A DNA stretch of 49,133 nucleotides from an uncultured Oscillospiraceae bacterium (GCA_944386975.1 CALXDC010000016.1:1-49133), one strand, 5' to 3'; shown: positions 1 to 8,383, numbered from the stretch's first letter. Numbers and translations: made by a program. The notes: a model not told the origin generated them from the letters alone.

Positions 1-76
1 CGGGTGTGGCGAAGTTTGGTATCGCGCCTGAATGGGGTTCAGGAGGCCGCTGGTTCAAGTCCAGTCACTCGGACCA
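1..76 (+). tRNA. tRNA-Pro (anticodon GGG), first base outside window
   Basis: A cloverleaf can be drawn. The anticodon stem is CCTGA/TCAGG around the 7-base loop ATGGGGT, so the anticodon is GGG (proline) with G37. The D-stem is GCG/CGC, the T arm is GCTGG-TTCAAGT-CCAGT, and the 3' acceptor strand CACTCGG is followed by A and an encoded CCA. The 5' acceptor strand lacks only its first C, which lies just before base 1. A terminator follows directly. Confidence 0.93.
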
Positions 77-111
77 ATCGGAGTATCCTTCGGGATGCTC
101 CGATTTTTTTT
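77..111 (+). terminator. Rho-independent terminator of tRNA-Pro
   Basis: A 12-bp stem (77-88 with 93-104), closed by a TTCG tetraloop and followed by a run of eight T, starts at the base after the tRNA CCA end. Confidence 0.92.
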
Positions 112-197
112 GTGTAGTTACACGGGAATGCGCAGCTTTCGTTGTTTGGGAGCCTGTATGTAGAAGGACTTATTCCTTAACATGCAGGAGGCTTCAT

Positions 198-704
198 ATG
201 ACCGAAGAAAACTACGACTACCGAACGAGTCAGACGCTGCTTTGTAACCAGTTTCCCGGCAAAGGAAAATTAAAAATCCCCGTCATTCCCAAGTTCCAAG
301 AAAAGCCCGGGGACTTTGATGATCTTTTGTTGATCGGTTTTGACAAAACCCATTTGGAGGATCAGAATTACCTCGACCGAGTGGTACACTTCATCCTATT
401 GGATGATCGCTTTGGGTGGGTTTGGAGGAATCCAGACAACGACATTGAAAGACTCTCCCGTTACCCTGCGGTGCTGTCGCCGAATTTTAGTATGTACCTG
501 GAGATGGCGCCTGTCATGCAGCTTTACAATGTATTTCGTAATCGCTGGTGTGGCGTTTCACCGCCTTTTTGTGATACAATAGAGCCGTTCCTGATTGGCA
601 AGGGCGGCGGTAGTGCGTATGGCGCAGACTGGAAACCGGATCCGGATAAGCCAAATGAAGTGATTCTACAAGGTCCGCCAAATACCGTTCAAAAATTTTT
701 CTAA
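198..704 (+). CDS. DUF4417-family protein, probably with an internal deletion
   Basis: This 168-residue protein of unknown function starts at the ATG that follows AGGAGG (186-191). Residues about 60-115 match what I recall of DUF4417: a VHFILLDDRFGWVW strand, a VLSPNFSMY motif and YNVFRNRWCG. In the family these are followed by a further conserved stretch (about VIPTVSW onward) before a Gly-rich tail. Here the tail (GKGGGSAYGADWKP) comes only some 16 residues after RNRW. The protein is therefore shorter than the usual 220 or more residues and may have lost its middle. Base composition is clearly less GC-rich than the rest of the window, and the gene sits just behind a tRNA gene; DUF4417 proteins are frequent on mobile DNA. 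Transfer is inference. An intact short variant is also possible. Confidence 0.68.
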   Translation: MTEENYDYRTSQTLLCNQFPGKGKLKIPVIPKFQEKPGDFDDLLLIGFDKTHLEDQNYLDRVVHFILLDDRFGWVWRNPDNDIERLSRYPAVLSPNFSMYLEMAPVMQLYNVFRNRWCGVSPPFCDTIEPFLIGKGGGSAYGADWKPDPDKPNEVILQGPPNTVQKFF

Positions 705-727
705 AATCGAGAATATTTTTTGAACGA

Positions 728-762
728 CAAGGGCAGGCGTATACGCCTGTCCTTGCTTTTTT
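728..762 (+). terminator. Terminator of the DUF4417 gene
   Basis: A 12-bp stem with one G-T pair (CAAGGGCAGGCG with CGCCTGTCCTTG) and a TATA-type loop is followed by CTTTTTT. Confidence 0.88.
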
Positions 763-833
763 GTATAATTTTGGCGGAACAAAATAACAAGAAACTCGTC
801 TAAATAGACACAAGAAGAAAAGGAGGTATTCTT

Positions 834-1979
834 ATGAAGAGATGGGCTATTTTTGCGGTTTCCTTTCTTTTGGTGCTTGCCGTCGGATGTAGTAATGAGA
901 ATGAACAGTCCTTAGATGAGAGCGCGCTCTCTTTCGAAGGATCGGTATCCGAACCTGCTACCTTAGATGTGTCTGATCTCCACGACCTTCTTGCCTCTGT
1001 TGATTTATTTGCGGCTGACCTGACCTATTTCTGTGAAGGAACAGAAGAAACATTCCCTGCCAACAATGCCATCCGGGCAAAAAGCTACCTCGAAGAATTG
1101 GGGGCATTTACCTGGGAAAGCTATCAGCCTCCCGCAGAGTTGGATGACCTCGAGGATTACCGTTACCAACTGACCATTCCCGGTGCGACCCTCACCGCTT
1201 TTCAGAGCGGATATGCAGACGCCCGTCCCCTCCATGTGGAGACCGAGGAGGGCGAGGGATGGTTCGTCCTGCCCGTGGCCACGGAGCCGACGGAACAGTA
1301 TAGCTGGATGCTCTATGACACTTTTGGACGATGGTACGGAGAGGCCCAGGCCGCCTCCCTTTATAGCGGGAAGGGAAGCCCTCTCACAAAGGAGGAATTG
1401 GATTGGTTTGAAGGCTATACCGAAAGCACGTGGACACACTATGATGAAACATGGGGCGGGTTCGTTAGCGGAGCCACGCCCATCAGCTGTTTCTTCACCT
1501 CCCGATACAGTGACCCCCGAGACATGGCTGTAGGGGAGTTCCTTTACTATTGTCCCGACCAAGGTGTTCTTGAAGCCGGGGACGAAGAGGAGTTCGGCAT
1601 TGTGCAGGAAAAACTCGACTGGCGAATCGGCGAAGACAACCACCTTGCCACGATTGATGAAATGCCGGTACCCTGTCATCGGCTGTCCCGCAGCTATATC
1701 AATGAGATTTTGACAAAATACGCGGGGATCACGGTGGAGGAAATGCATACCGATTGGTTGAAAGAAGCTTTTTACATTCCGGAAACTGACTGCTTCTACA
1801 CGTTCAGCAGCGACTTCGGCCCTGGTATGTTCATCCCATGCTACGGCGAAAAAAATGGCGACATCGTGACCCTATGGGAAGCCCCCAACACAGAAAGCGG
1901 AGTCTCGGATATGCTGGTGCTTCAGAAGAGCGGCGAGAATTGGCATATTCTTTCCCATTGTCCCGCCACTATCTTATAA
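834..1979 (+). CDS. Putative lipoprotein of unknown function
   Basis: This 381-residue protein starts at an ATG preceded by AAGGAGG at good spacing. Its N-terminus (Lys-Arg, hydrophobic core, then LAVGC with Cys19) is a lipoprotein signal peptide, so the mature protein should be anchored on the outer face of the membrane. The Ser/Glu/Asp-rich stretch after Cys19 looks like a flexible linker. The rest is rich in Trp, Tyr and acidic residues with no family I recognise. Codon use and GC are lower than in most of the window but similar to the upstream DUF4417 gene, so the two may have arrived together. It appears to be monocistronic. Confidence 0.85.
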   Translation: MKRWAIFAVSFLLVLAVGCSNENEQSLDESALSFEGSVSEPATLDVSDLHDLLASVDLFAADLTYFCEGTEETFPANNAIRAKSYLEELGAFTWESYQPPAELDDLEDYRYQLTIPGATLTAFQSGYADARPLHVETEEGEGWFVLPVATEPTEQYSWMLYDTFGRWYGEAQAASLYSGKGSPLTKEELDWFEGYTESTWTHYDETWGGFVSGATPISCFFTSRYSDPRDMAVGEFLYYCPDQGVLEAGDEEEFGIVQEKLDWRIGEDNHLATIDEMPVPCHRLSRSYINEILTKYAGITVEEMHTDWLKEAFYIPETDCFYTFSSDFGPGMFIPCYGEKNGDIVTLWEAPNTESGVSDMLVLQKSGENWHILSHCPATIL

Positions 1980-2025
1980 AATTTTTGCCTCTGTCCTATA
2001 GTCGGAAAAAGAGGGAGAATCTGTT

Positions 2026-2193
2026 TTGAAAATCGTCACGAAAATTCCCAGCAAGGCCCTTTCGGCAGATGAAATTTATTTTGAAATTGACGACAAAGCG
2101 TGCCGGATCCACTGCTTTTGCAGATGGTTTTGTGAGTTCCGCCAGCCCAATATCAGGAGATACTATTACCGGGTGGAGAGAGTAGACGACTGA
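2026..2193 (+). CDS. Small hypothetical protein (55 aa), TTG start
   Basis: An uninterrupted 55-codon frame starts at TTG, 46 bases after the lipoprotein stop. A GAGGGAG run lies about 8 bases upstream as a fair ribosome site. The product begins MKIVTKIPSK, has a CxC-type cluster (residues 30-36, CFCRWFC) and ends in a basic, Tyr-rich tail. A hairpin follows it at 2206. I recognise no family. It could be translated together with the lipoprotein gene. The short length and TTG start make this a tentative call. Confidence 0.5.
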   Translation: MKIVTKIPSKALSADEIYFEIDDKACRIHCFCRWFCEFRQPNIRRYYYRVERVDD

Positions 2194-2205
2194 AGCGTGT
2201 GCAGA

Positions 2206-2240
2206 GGCGGGAGCATCCCCGAGATGCTCCCGCCTTGTGT
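2206..2240. terminator. Hairpin between convergent genes
   Basis: A perfect 12-bp stem (2206-2217 with 2223-2234) with a 5-base loop lies between the + strand small ORF and the convergent regulator that ends at 2265. The T-tracts are weak on both sides, so terminator function is inferred from position. Confidence 0.55.
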
Positions 2241-2264
2241 CCCTCTGCGTTCCACAGCCTCTCC

Positions 2265-2849
2265 TCACACCCGGCGCTTCATCAGACCGTGGTGGTTGCA
2301 GCAGATATAGAGCACCCCGTGGCCCTGGAAACGGAACCGGCAGGCGGCGCTGCCCTCGGGATACAATTTCACCAGCTGGAGCCGGTCCGAGGTGGCATAG
2401 GCCAGGAAGGAGAGAAAATGGCCCTTGGTCATGGGGTGGTCCAAAGTAACATACTCCTCGTCCTCCACCTTCTCGATCCGGGGCTGGTGATCCCCGTCGG
2501 CCTCCTCCGCCTCCAGGGGGGGCAGGGTGATGCCGCAGCAGCTGACCACCGCCTCCCCCATGGTGTGGATCACGTTGCCGCAGAGAGGGCAGACGTAAAA
2601 CCGGGAGCGGAGCATATTGGCCGACCGGTTGCGGTTGGTGACGGCGTCGCCGGACATGAGCTCCATGACGGAAACTCCCAGGGCCGCCGCCAGAGGCTCC
2701 AGCAGGGAGATGTCCGGCAATCCCTTGCCTGTCTCCCACTTGGACACGGTTTTGCTGCTCACGTCAATCCGGTTCGCCAGCTCTGCCTGCGTCAATCCCC
2801 TGGCCTCCCGCAGACCCTTGATGGCGGCGCCGGTTACATAAGAATCCAT
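2265..2849 (-). CDS. XRE-type helix-turn-helix protein fused to a desulfoferrodoxin-like iron domain
   Basis: The product is 194 residues. Residues 7-62 are an XRE helix-turn-helix (AELANRIDVSSKTVSKWETGKG). Residues 84-190 align with desulfoferrodoxin (superoxide reductase). The rubredoxin-like part has C87-x2-C90 and C104-C105. The neelaredoxin part has H121, HPMTKGH (H138, H144) and CNHHGL (C184, H187), which match the ligands of both iron centres of the family. The catalytic Glu-Lys pair that precedes the first His in known enzymes is Gly-Asp here (119-120), so an iron or redox sensor is more likely than an efficient enzyme (inference). A good promoter lies upstream and reads away from the divergent membrane-protein promoter. 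Confidence 0.88.
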   Translation of the reverse strand: MDSYVTGAAIKGLREARGLTQAELANRIDVSSKTVSKWETGKGLPDISLLEPLAAALGVSVMELMSGDAVTNRNRSANMLRSRFYVCPLCGNVIHTMGEAVVSCCGITLPPLEAEEADGDHQPRIEKVEDEEYVTLDHPMTKGHFLSFLAYATSDRLQLVKLYPEGSAACRFRFQGHGVLYICCNHHGLMKRRV

Positions 2850-2881
2850 CGTGTTTGACCTCCTGTGAAATGGATGGCGTC

Positions 2882-2910
2882 ATTATAGCAGGCGGACGCC
2901 GCCGGTACAA
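2882..2910 (-). promoter_or_regulatory. Promoter of the HTH-desulfoferrodoxin gene
   Basis: On the minus strand, TTGTAC (2905-2910), a 17-base spacer and TATAAT (2882-2887), about 32 bases ahead of the start codon. Confidence 0.78.
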
Positions 2911-2931
2911 CCTACGCTTCGGAGACATGCC

Positions 2932-2960
2932 TTGCCTTGGGACTCCGGCTGTGCTACAAT
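2932..2960 (+). promoter_or_regulatory. Promoter of the membrane-protein gene
   Basis: TTGCCT (2932-2937), a 17-base spacer and TACAAT (2955-2960), 40 bases ahead of the start at 3000. Confidence 0.68.
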
Positions 2961-2999
2961 TTTGATACGCATATTCTGTGGAGAAAGGAGTCGGAGCCT

Positions 3000-3893
3000 A
3001 TGAAGGACGCGCTGATGGTTTTTCGGGGGGCCCTCCGGTGTTTCCGGCGTTTTCCCTGTTGTATCCTTCCCCTGCTGCTGGCCTGGTGCGGCTACGCCGC
3101 CGTCACGCTATGGCTGCGATTCGGGGCGGACCTGAGTCGGTACACGGCGGGGCAGACCCTGGCTCTGGCCTTTGGCATCTACTTCCTCTTCTCGCTCCTC
3201 TTCGGCATTGCCTGTCTCATTCTGCTGGAGCTCCTCCAGCAGCTGGAGCATGGCCGGAAGCCCAGTCTCCTCCGGGCAGTCCGGGACACGCTGGTCCGGG
3301 ATCTGGGGAAGGCCTTTCCCATCCTGTTGGTTTGGGCGGCTCTGTGGTTTCTCCTGGCGCTGCTGGACGCTCTCCTCTCCCCAAGGGACCGGAAGGAGAA
3401 GGAGAGCTTTTCCCCCAAGGCGGCGGTGGGGGTTCTCACCGGGGCGGGGCGGCGGCCCTCCCTCCTCCGGGCGGGGCTGGCGGCAGCCGCAAAGGCCCTG
3501 CGGATGTTCGCTTTTTTGGTGCTGCCCGCCGTGGCCTGGGAGGACTTGGGCCCCGTGGCCTCAGTGAAAAAAGGCGTCCGGACCCTCCGCAGCCAGACGG
3601 GGGCCTTCCTGGCGGCTTACGGTCTGACGGAGCTCTTTGCCCTGGTGGTTCTCCTGCCTCCGGCCCTGCTCTACGCCCTGGACGACTGCCTGACCCTCTC
3701 ACTGCCCGACGGGCTCTGGTGGGGACTCCTTCTCTATGTGGCCCTGGCCTCCAGTCTCACCTTCCTGGTAGAGCAGCTCTATGTGGCTCAGCTCTATCTC
3801 CGGGCTCTCCGTCAGGAGCGGGGCTTGAAAATGAGCGCCCCCTCCCCGCTGGACACTCTCTGCCCGCCGCCTGCTGTCCGGCGGAAGGGCTGA
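3000..3893 (+). CDS. Multi-pass membrane protein of unknown function
   Basis: This 297-residue protein starts at the ATG behind GAAAGGAG; an upstream in-frame ATG at 2937 overlaps the promoter and is unlikely. There are about five or six hydrophobic segments (around residues 20-40, 50-80, 105-125, 165-185, 205-230 and 240-262), with a basic loop at 128-160 and a basic C-terminus. The arrangement of paired helices around a soluble loop recalls DUF6159-type bacterial membrane proteins, but I am not sure of that link. It is divergent from the HTH-desulfoferrodoxin gene and is followed by a long hairpin at 3904. Confidence 0.78.
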   Translation: MKDALMVFRGALRCFRRFPCCILPLLLAWCGYAAVTLWLRFGADLSRYTAGQTLALAFGIYFLFSLLFGIACLILLELLQQLEHGRKPSLLRAVRDTLVRDLGKAFPILLVWAALWFLLALLDALLSPRDRKEKESFSPKAAVGVLTGAGRRPSLLRAGLAAAAKALRMFAFLVLPAVAWEDLGPVASVKKGVRTLRSQTGAFLAAYGLTELFALVVLLPPALLYALDDCLTLSLPDGLWWGLLLYVALASSLTFLVEQLYVAQLYLRALRQERGLKMSAPSPLDTLCPPPAVRRKG

Positions 3894-3903
3894 TATGAAA
3901 GCA

Positions 3904-3943
3904 CGCGCAGCGCCCCGGGGTGGTCCTCCCGGGGCGCTGCGCG
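3904..3943. terminator. Long hairpin between convergent genes
   Basis: A perfect 16-bp GC-rich stem (3904-3919 with 3928-3943) lies between the membrane-protein gene and the convergent oxidoreductase gene that ends at 3974. It lacks a strong T-run on either side. Confidence 0.65.
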
Positions 3944-3973
3944 GTTCCTATGGATGCTTATTCACGCGGCTGC

Positions 3974-5083
3974 TCAGCCGGTGATCTCAGAGATCTTGAC
4001 CTTCCGGTCCTCCCGCAGGGAGCGGGTGGCGGCGTCCGCCGTGGCGATGGCCGCCCGGGCTGCCGCACCGGTCATCAGAGGACGGAACTCGTCGGGGACG
4101 GGCTCGCCGTGCATGATGCCGTTAAAGTAGCGCATCTCGTTTTTCATGATGCCGTGGAGCCACATGGGGGGCTTCTTGCCGGGGTGGCCGTACTGGATGG
4201 CGCCGTCCATCTCCGTGCTGTGGTAGATGCGGGTCCGGTCGTCGTCCTCCTCCTTGGTCTCGTGGACCAGATAGTGCTCCTCGGAGCCATCCTTGGTCTT
4301 CACCGTCATGCCCACGTTGCACATGTCGATGCGGATGGCGCCCTCGGTGCCCTGGATGAGGACGTAGTGCTCAGGCCAGTGGAAAGCGGAGCCGTACTCA
4401 ATGACGCCGTAGGTGTTGTTGGCAAACTGCAGGTTCAGAAACAGCATATCGTCCTCATCGCCGAACTGCTCGCCCTGATGGGCCACGTTGCCGCCGATCA
4501 TGGTGACCTCCACGGCAGGACCCATGATGAACTGGATGCAGTCCAGCTCGTGGATGTGGTGGTAGAGGTGGCCGCCGGACTTGGCACGGATCTTCTTCCA
4601 GCTGATCTCCGGCTGGGGCTCCTCCCAGCCGTTGCGGGCGGAGTGGGCATAGAGCACACGGCCGATTTTGCCCTCGGCGATGAGCTGCTTGGCATGGCGG
4701 ACGCCACGGAAGAAGTTCATCACGTGGCCGGCCATGAAGATGACCCCGTTCTCCTCCGCGGTCTTCACCATCTCGTCGCAGTCCTGATAGCTCAGGGCGA
4801 TGGGCTTCTCACAGAACACGTGCTTCTTGTGGCGGGCGGCGGTAAGCACCGGCTCCTTGTGGAGGTAGTTGGGGGTGGCCACAATCACCGCGTCCACATC
4901 GGGGCGGGCGCAGAGAGTGTCCAGATCCGTCTCCACCTCGCAGCCGTACTCCTTGGCGATGGTCTCACCGTTTTCCGGGTCCAGAACGGCCACCACACGG
5001 GCACCCTCCTGCTCGTTCATGATGCGCCCCAGCTCAGCGCCGAAGTAGCCGGTCCCTACGATCGCGTAACCAATAGTCTTCAT
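3974..5083 (-). CDS. Gfo/Idh/MocA-family NAD(P)-dependent oxidoreductase
   Basis: This 369-residue cytosolic protein has an N-terminal Rossmann fold (IVGTGYFGAELG, residues 8-19). The family motif appears as CEKPIAL near residues 92-98, whose Lys is the usual catalytic or structural residue. A C-terminal alpha/beta domain carries HIHELDCIQF, typical of the substrate side. These enzymes oxidise or reduce sugar or inositol hydroxyls. It is the last gene of the ABC importer transcript, 45 bases after the permease, so it probably acts on the imported sugar or sugar-acid. The substrate cannot be told from sequence. Confidence 0.9.
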   Translation of the reverse strand: MKTIGYAIVGTGYFGAELGRIMNEQEGARVVAVLDPENGETIAKEYGCEVETDLDTLCARPDVDAVIVATPNYLHKEPVLTAARHKKHVFCEKPIALSYQDCDEMVKTAEENGVIFMAGHVMNFFRGVRHAKQLIAEGKIGRVLYAHSARNGWEEPQPEISWKKIRAKSGGHLYHHIHELDCIQFIMGPAVEVTMIGGNVAHQGEQFGDEDDMLFLNLQFANNTYGVIEYGSAFHWPEHYVLIQGTEGAIRIDMCNVGMTVKTKDGSEEHYLVHETKEEDDDRTRIYHSTEMDGAIQYGHPGKKPPMWLHGIMKNEMRYFNGIMHGEPVPDEFRPLMTGAAARAAIATADAATRSLREDRKVKISEITG

Positions 5084-5128
5084 ACGTTTGACCTTCCTTT
5101 CAGTATCTGTCGGTTCAGATGTGAGTTG

Positions 5129-5965
5129 TTACTTGACGGCGCCGTCGGCCAGACCGCCGGCGATCTTGCTCTGGATGAGGCAGAAGAAGATGATAGACGG
5201 GATGACCACGATGGCGCTGGCGGCCATCATGGAGCCCCAGTTGAGGATGTCGGCGCCCTCCAGGGTCTTTACCGCCACGGAGATGGTGGTTTTGCTGGAG
5301 CTGCTGACGAGCAGCAGGGCGTACAGGAACTCGTTCCAGGCATTGATGAACACGTAGATGGCCGTGGACACCACGCCGGGGGCCACCAGGGGCAGCACCA
5401 CCTTATAGAACACCTGCAGGCGGTTTGCTCCGTCGATACGGGCCGCCTCCTCAATGCCGATGGGTACTGTTTTGAAGAAGCCTACCAGCATCCACACGGC
5501 ATAGGGCACGCTGAAGGACATGTACACCAGCACCAGACCGATACGGGTGTTGGTCAGGTGCAGGGTGCTCATGACCACCGCATAGGGGATGACCAGCATG
5601 ATGGACGGGAACATATAGGTGGTGATCAGAATTTTGGTCATCACGTTGCCCAGCTTGGGGAAAAACCGCACAATGCCGTAGGCGGCCAGGGCGGAGATGA
5701 AGGTGGCCACCACGGTGGTGGACAGGGCCACAATGAGGCTGTTTTTGATGTTGACGGTGAAGTTCAGGGTGAAGAGCACCGTCTTGAAGTTCTCCAGGGT
5801 CCAATCCTTGGGGAAGATCACAGTGGGGTTGGCCAGCATCTCCGTGCTGCTCTTGAAGGCGGACACCAGCAGCCACAGCAGCGGGAATACCGCGCAGATG
5901 GAGAGGATGGTCAGGTACAGGTAGGAAAAGCCGCCGCTGACGGAAAGACGTCTGATCTTTTTCAT
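5129..5965 (-). CDS. Carbohydrate ABC transporter permease (MalG-type)
   Basis: The 278-residue inner-membrane protein starts at MKKIRRL, with GGAGG just upstream and only two bases after the stop of the other permease. It has six predicted membrane helices. The EAA loop that contacts the ATPase reads EEAARIDGANRLQVFYKVVLP, the CUT1 MalG-type signature, near residue 190. It pairs with the MalF-type permease encoded before it. A longer in-frame extension upstream lies inside that gene and is not needed. Confidence 0.93.
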   Translation of the reverse strand: MKKIRRLSVSGGFSYLYLTILSICAVFPLLWLLVSAFKSSTEMLANPTVIFPKDWTLENFKTVLFTLNFTVNIKNSLIVALSTTVVATFISALAAYGIVRFFPKLGNVMTKILITTYMFPSIMLVIPYAVVMSTLHLTNTRIGLVLVYMSFSVPYAVWMLVGFFKTVPIGIEEAARIDGANRLQVFYKVVLPLVAPGVVSTAIYVFINAWNEFLYALLLVSSSSKTTISVAVKTLEGADILNWGSMMAASAIVVIPSIIFFCLIQSKIAGGLADGAVK

Positions 5966-5967
5966 AG

Positions 5968-6879
5968 TCACTTCTCCTCCTTCTCCCAGTGGCGGATGAC
6001 GCTGAAGTACAGGATGCACAGCAGCACCAGGAACAGCAGCAGCAGGATCGAGGCGGCAGAGGCCCGGCCCACCATGCGGCCCGTCCAGCCCATGTTGTAG
6101 ATGTAGATGGGCATGGTGGTGCTGGAGCCGGCGGGACCGCCGGCGGTCATCATGAAGATGATATCGAAGTTGTTGAACACCCACACCGTCCGCAGTACCA
6201 CCAGCAGACCCACCACGATGCGGATGTGGGGAGCGGTGATGTGGCGGAAGGACTGCCAGCCGGAGGCGCCGTCGATCTGGGCGGCCTCATACTGGTCCTG
6301 GGGGATGGTCTGGAGGGCGGCGTAAACGTTGACCAGAATCAGCGGCGCACCGAACCAGATGTTCACCATCATCAGCGTGGGCAGCACCAGATCCGGGTCG
6401 GAGAGGAACTGGACCATGCCGTCGGTGATCCCCAGCTGCATCAGCAGGGAGGGGATAAAGCCCTGGATGCCGTTGAGCATCCACTTCCAGGTCATGGCGA
6501 TGGCGATGGCCGGGAAGGCCCAGGGAATGATGGCGCAGATACGGAAGAGGTTCTTGCCCACCCGGCTTTTGATCCGGTTGAGGCAGAGGGCCCCCACGAA
6601 GCCCACCACGATCTGGCCCAGGAGGCTGCCGATGGTCCAGAGAATGGTGTTGCCGAAGGCCTGGAAGAAATCCTCGTCGGTGAGGATGCGGATGTAGTTT
6701 TCAAATCCCACCGGATCGAAGTCGGTGCGGATCAGGGTCTTGTTGGTGAAGCTGTAGATCACCGTGGACACCAGCGGGTAGATCAGCAAACAGACCACCA
6801 CCGCCAGTGCGGGAAGAACAAACAGCCAGCGGGTCAGACTGCTGCCGTTGACGCCCCCCCGAAGTCGTCTTTCTCTCAT
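5968..6879 (-). CDS. Carbohydrate ABC transporter permease (MalF-type)
   Basis: This 303-residue protein has six membrane helices, the first at about residues 17-38. Its EAA loop YEAAQIDGASGWQSFRHITAP is typical of CUT1 MalF-type permeases. It lies between the solute-binding protein gene and the second permease on the same transcript. No ATPase gene is present in the operon, so a shared MsmX-like ATPase encoded elsewhere is the likely partner (inference from known CUT1 systems). Confidence 0.93.
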   Translation of the reverse strand: MRERRLRGGVNGSSLTRWLFVLPALAVVVCLLIYPLVSTVIYSFTNKTLIRTDFDPVGFENYIRILTDEDFFQAFGNTILWTIGSLLGQIVVGFVGALCLNRIKSRVGKNLFRICAIIPWAFPAIAIAMTWKWMLNGIQGFIPSLLMQLGITDGMVQFLSDPDLVLPTLMMVNIWFGAPLILVNVYAALQTIPQDQYEAAQIDGASGWQSFRHITAPHIRIVVGLLVVLRTVWVFNNFDIIFMMTAGGPAGSSTTMPIYIYNMGWTGRMVGRASAASILLLLFLVLLCILYFSVIRHWEKEEK

Positions 6880-6901
6880 ATCGTTCTCCTCTTACTTGGG
6901 C

Positions 6902-6929
6902 CCGGCCGGGAGGTTTTCCTCCCGGCCGG
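6902..6929 (-). other. Intercistronic hairpin in the ABC operon
   Basis: A perfect 12-bp stem with a 4-base loop lies between the binding-protein stop (6956) and the first permease start (6879). No T-run follows on the minus strand. In ABC operons such hairpins often protect the upstream message and raise binding-protein output over the permeases; that role is inference. Confidence 0.7.
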
Positions 6930-6955
6930 TGATGTTGGTTGACTGTCCGCTGGGG

Positions 6956-8302
6956 TCAGGCTACCATGGTATCGAAGATTTCGTTGAGGCGGGCTTCCGC
7001 GGCGGCAGCGGCGGTCTTCACGTCGGTGCCGTTGGTGATGATATCCTGGAACATCTCCTCGATGACGCCCTGGCTGGTCAGAAGGCCGGCCTGGACGCTG
7101 GGACCGTTCTCAAAGCCGATGGCGCAGCCCGCGTCCACAGCCTCGCTGATCACAGCGGCCTCGTCGGCAAACTTCTGGACAGTGGGGTTGCTCTTGTAGG
7201 CCTCGGTGTCGGCAATGCCGCTGAGAGAGGGCAGCATGCCCACGGGCACGGCGGCCAGGAAGTCCACATAGTTGTCCTCCTGATAGAGGTACTCGATGAA
7301 GGCCTGGCAGATCTCAGGATGCTCGGAATTCTGCCAAGTCACCAGGGGGATGTGGGTGGCCTCAGCGCTGTAGTAGGGATCGCCCTCGTTCATCACGGGC
7401 AGGGGGGCGCAGGAGATGTAGTCCACCAGGTCGGGGCGGTTGGACTCCACACCGCTGATCATGAAGCCAGAGTTGAAGTCAAAGGCAGTGGTGCCCTGGT
7501 AGAAGAGGGTGGCGTGGTCGTTGACGGTGTAGTTGATGGTCTCCGCGGGGGAGCAGTTCTCGTACACATCCAGCCAGAAGTTGATGCCCTCGATGGCCAG
7601 ATCGCTGGTCAGGTTGGCGGTGAGGTCCTCATTGAGGAGGCTGCCGCCGCCGGAGCGGACGTAGAAGTTGAGATAACGGGTGCTCAGAAGGTCGTTGGGG
7701 CTCATGGACACGGCAGCGCCGTAGACGCCGTCCTTGGTGAGAGCCACTGCGGTGTCATAGAACTCGTCCCAGGTGGTGGGAACCTCCAGACCGGCGGCAT
7801 CCAGCAGATCCTGCCGGTACCACATGACCTGGGCGTGGGAGTAGTAGGGGATGCCGTAGGTGACGCCGTCCACCGTCATGTCGCTGAGGGCGTTGGCGGA
7901 GAAGCGGTCCCGGCCAATGGCGTCGATGGTGGCGTCGCTGGAGGCCAGCACGCCGGCGTTGACCATCTCCACCACCTCGCCGGTGTTCTGGGCGGTGCTG
8001 ATGTCGGGCAGGTCACCGGTGGTGATGCCGGCGTTCCACTTGGTATTGAAGTCGCCCCAGGCCATGGTCTCAATGTTGATGGTGACGCCGGGGTGATCCT
8101 TCATGAACTGGTCGGCGGCTGCCTGGACAGCCTCCATGCGGGCGCCCTGGGTGAAGGAGTGCCAGAAGGTGATAGTGCCGTTGAGCTCGCCGGTCTCACC
8201 GCCGCTCTCACCGCCGCTGTTGCCGGCGTTGTTGTTGCCGCAGGCGGTCATGAGGGACAGGGCCAGGATCAGTGCCAGGACAAGAGATATCGCTTTTTTC
8301 AT
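6956..8302 (-). CDS. ABC transporter extracellular sugar-binding lipoprotein
   Basis: The product is 448 residues from the ATG behind GGGAGGA. A signal peptide with lipobox LMTAC (Cys21) is followed by a Gly/Asn/Ser linker and a family-1 extracellular solute-binding fold beginning GTITFWHSFTQGA, the usual start of CUT1 binding proteins. It delivers a carbohydrate to the two permeases encoded next. The promoter at 8355-8383 and the AraC regulator gene upstream suggest substrate-induced expression. The ligand is not evident. Confidence 0.93.
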   Translation of the reverse strand: MKKAISLVLALILALSLMTACGNNNAGNSGGESGGETGELNGTITFWHSFTQGARMEAVQAAADQFMKDHPGVTINIETMAWGDFNTKWNAGITTGDLPDISTAQNTGEVVEMVNAGVLASSDATIDAIGRDRFSANALSDMTVDGVTYGIPYYSHAQVMWYRQDLLDAAGLEVPTTWDEFYDTAVALTKDGVYGAAVSMSPNDLLSTRYLNFYVRSGGGSLLNEDLTANLTSDLAIEGINFWLDVYENCSPAETINYTVNDHATLFYQGTTAFDFNSGFMISGVESNRPDLVDYISCAPLPVMNEGDPYYSAEATHIPLVTWQNSEHPEICQAFIEYLYQEDNYVDFLAAVPVGMLPSLSGIADTEAYKSNPTVQKFADEAAVISEAVDAGCAIGFENGPSVQAGLLTSQGVIEEMFQDIITNGTDVKTAAAAAEARLNEIFDTMVA

Positions 8303-8354
8303 GTTCCAAAATCCTCCCAATCTAAAATGTTTTGTTGGTTTTGACCACACTTCG

Positions 8355-8383
8355 AGTATAGAGGATTCCTGAAAATTAAACAA
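8355..8383 (-). promoter_or_regulatory. Promoter of the sugar ABC operon
   Basis: Minus strand: TTGTTT (8378-8383), a 17-base spacer and TATACT (8355-8360), about 53 bases upstream of the binding-protein start. Confidence 0.75.

Noticed and set aside
3920-6100. 726-codon + strand frame over the oxidoreductase and permease
   Set aside because: Same type of reverse-frame artefact; no ribosome site and no recognisable domain.
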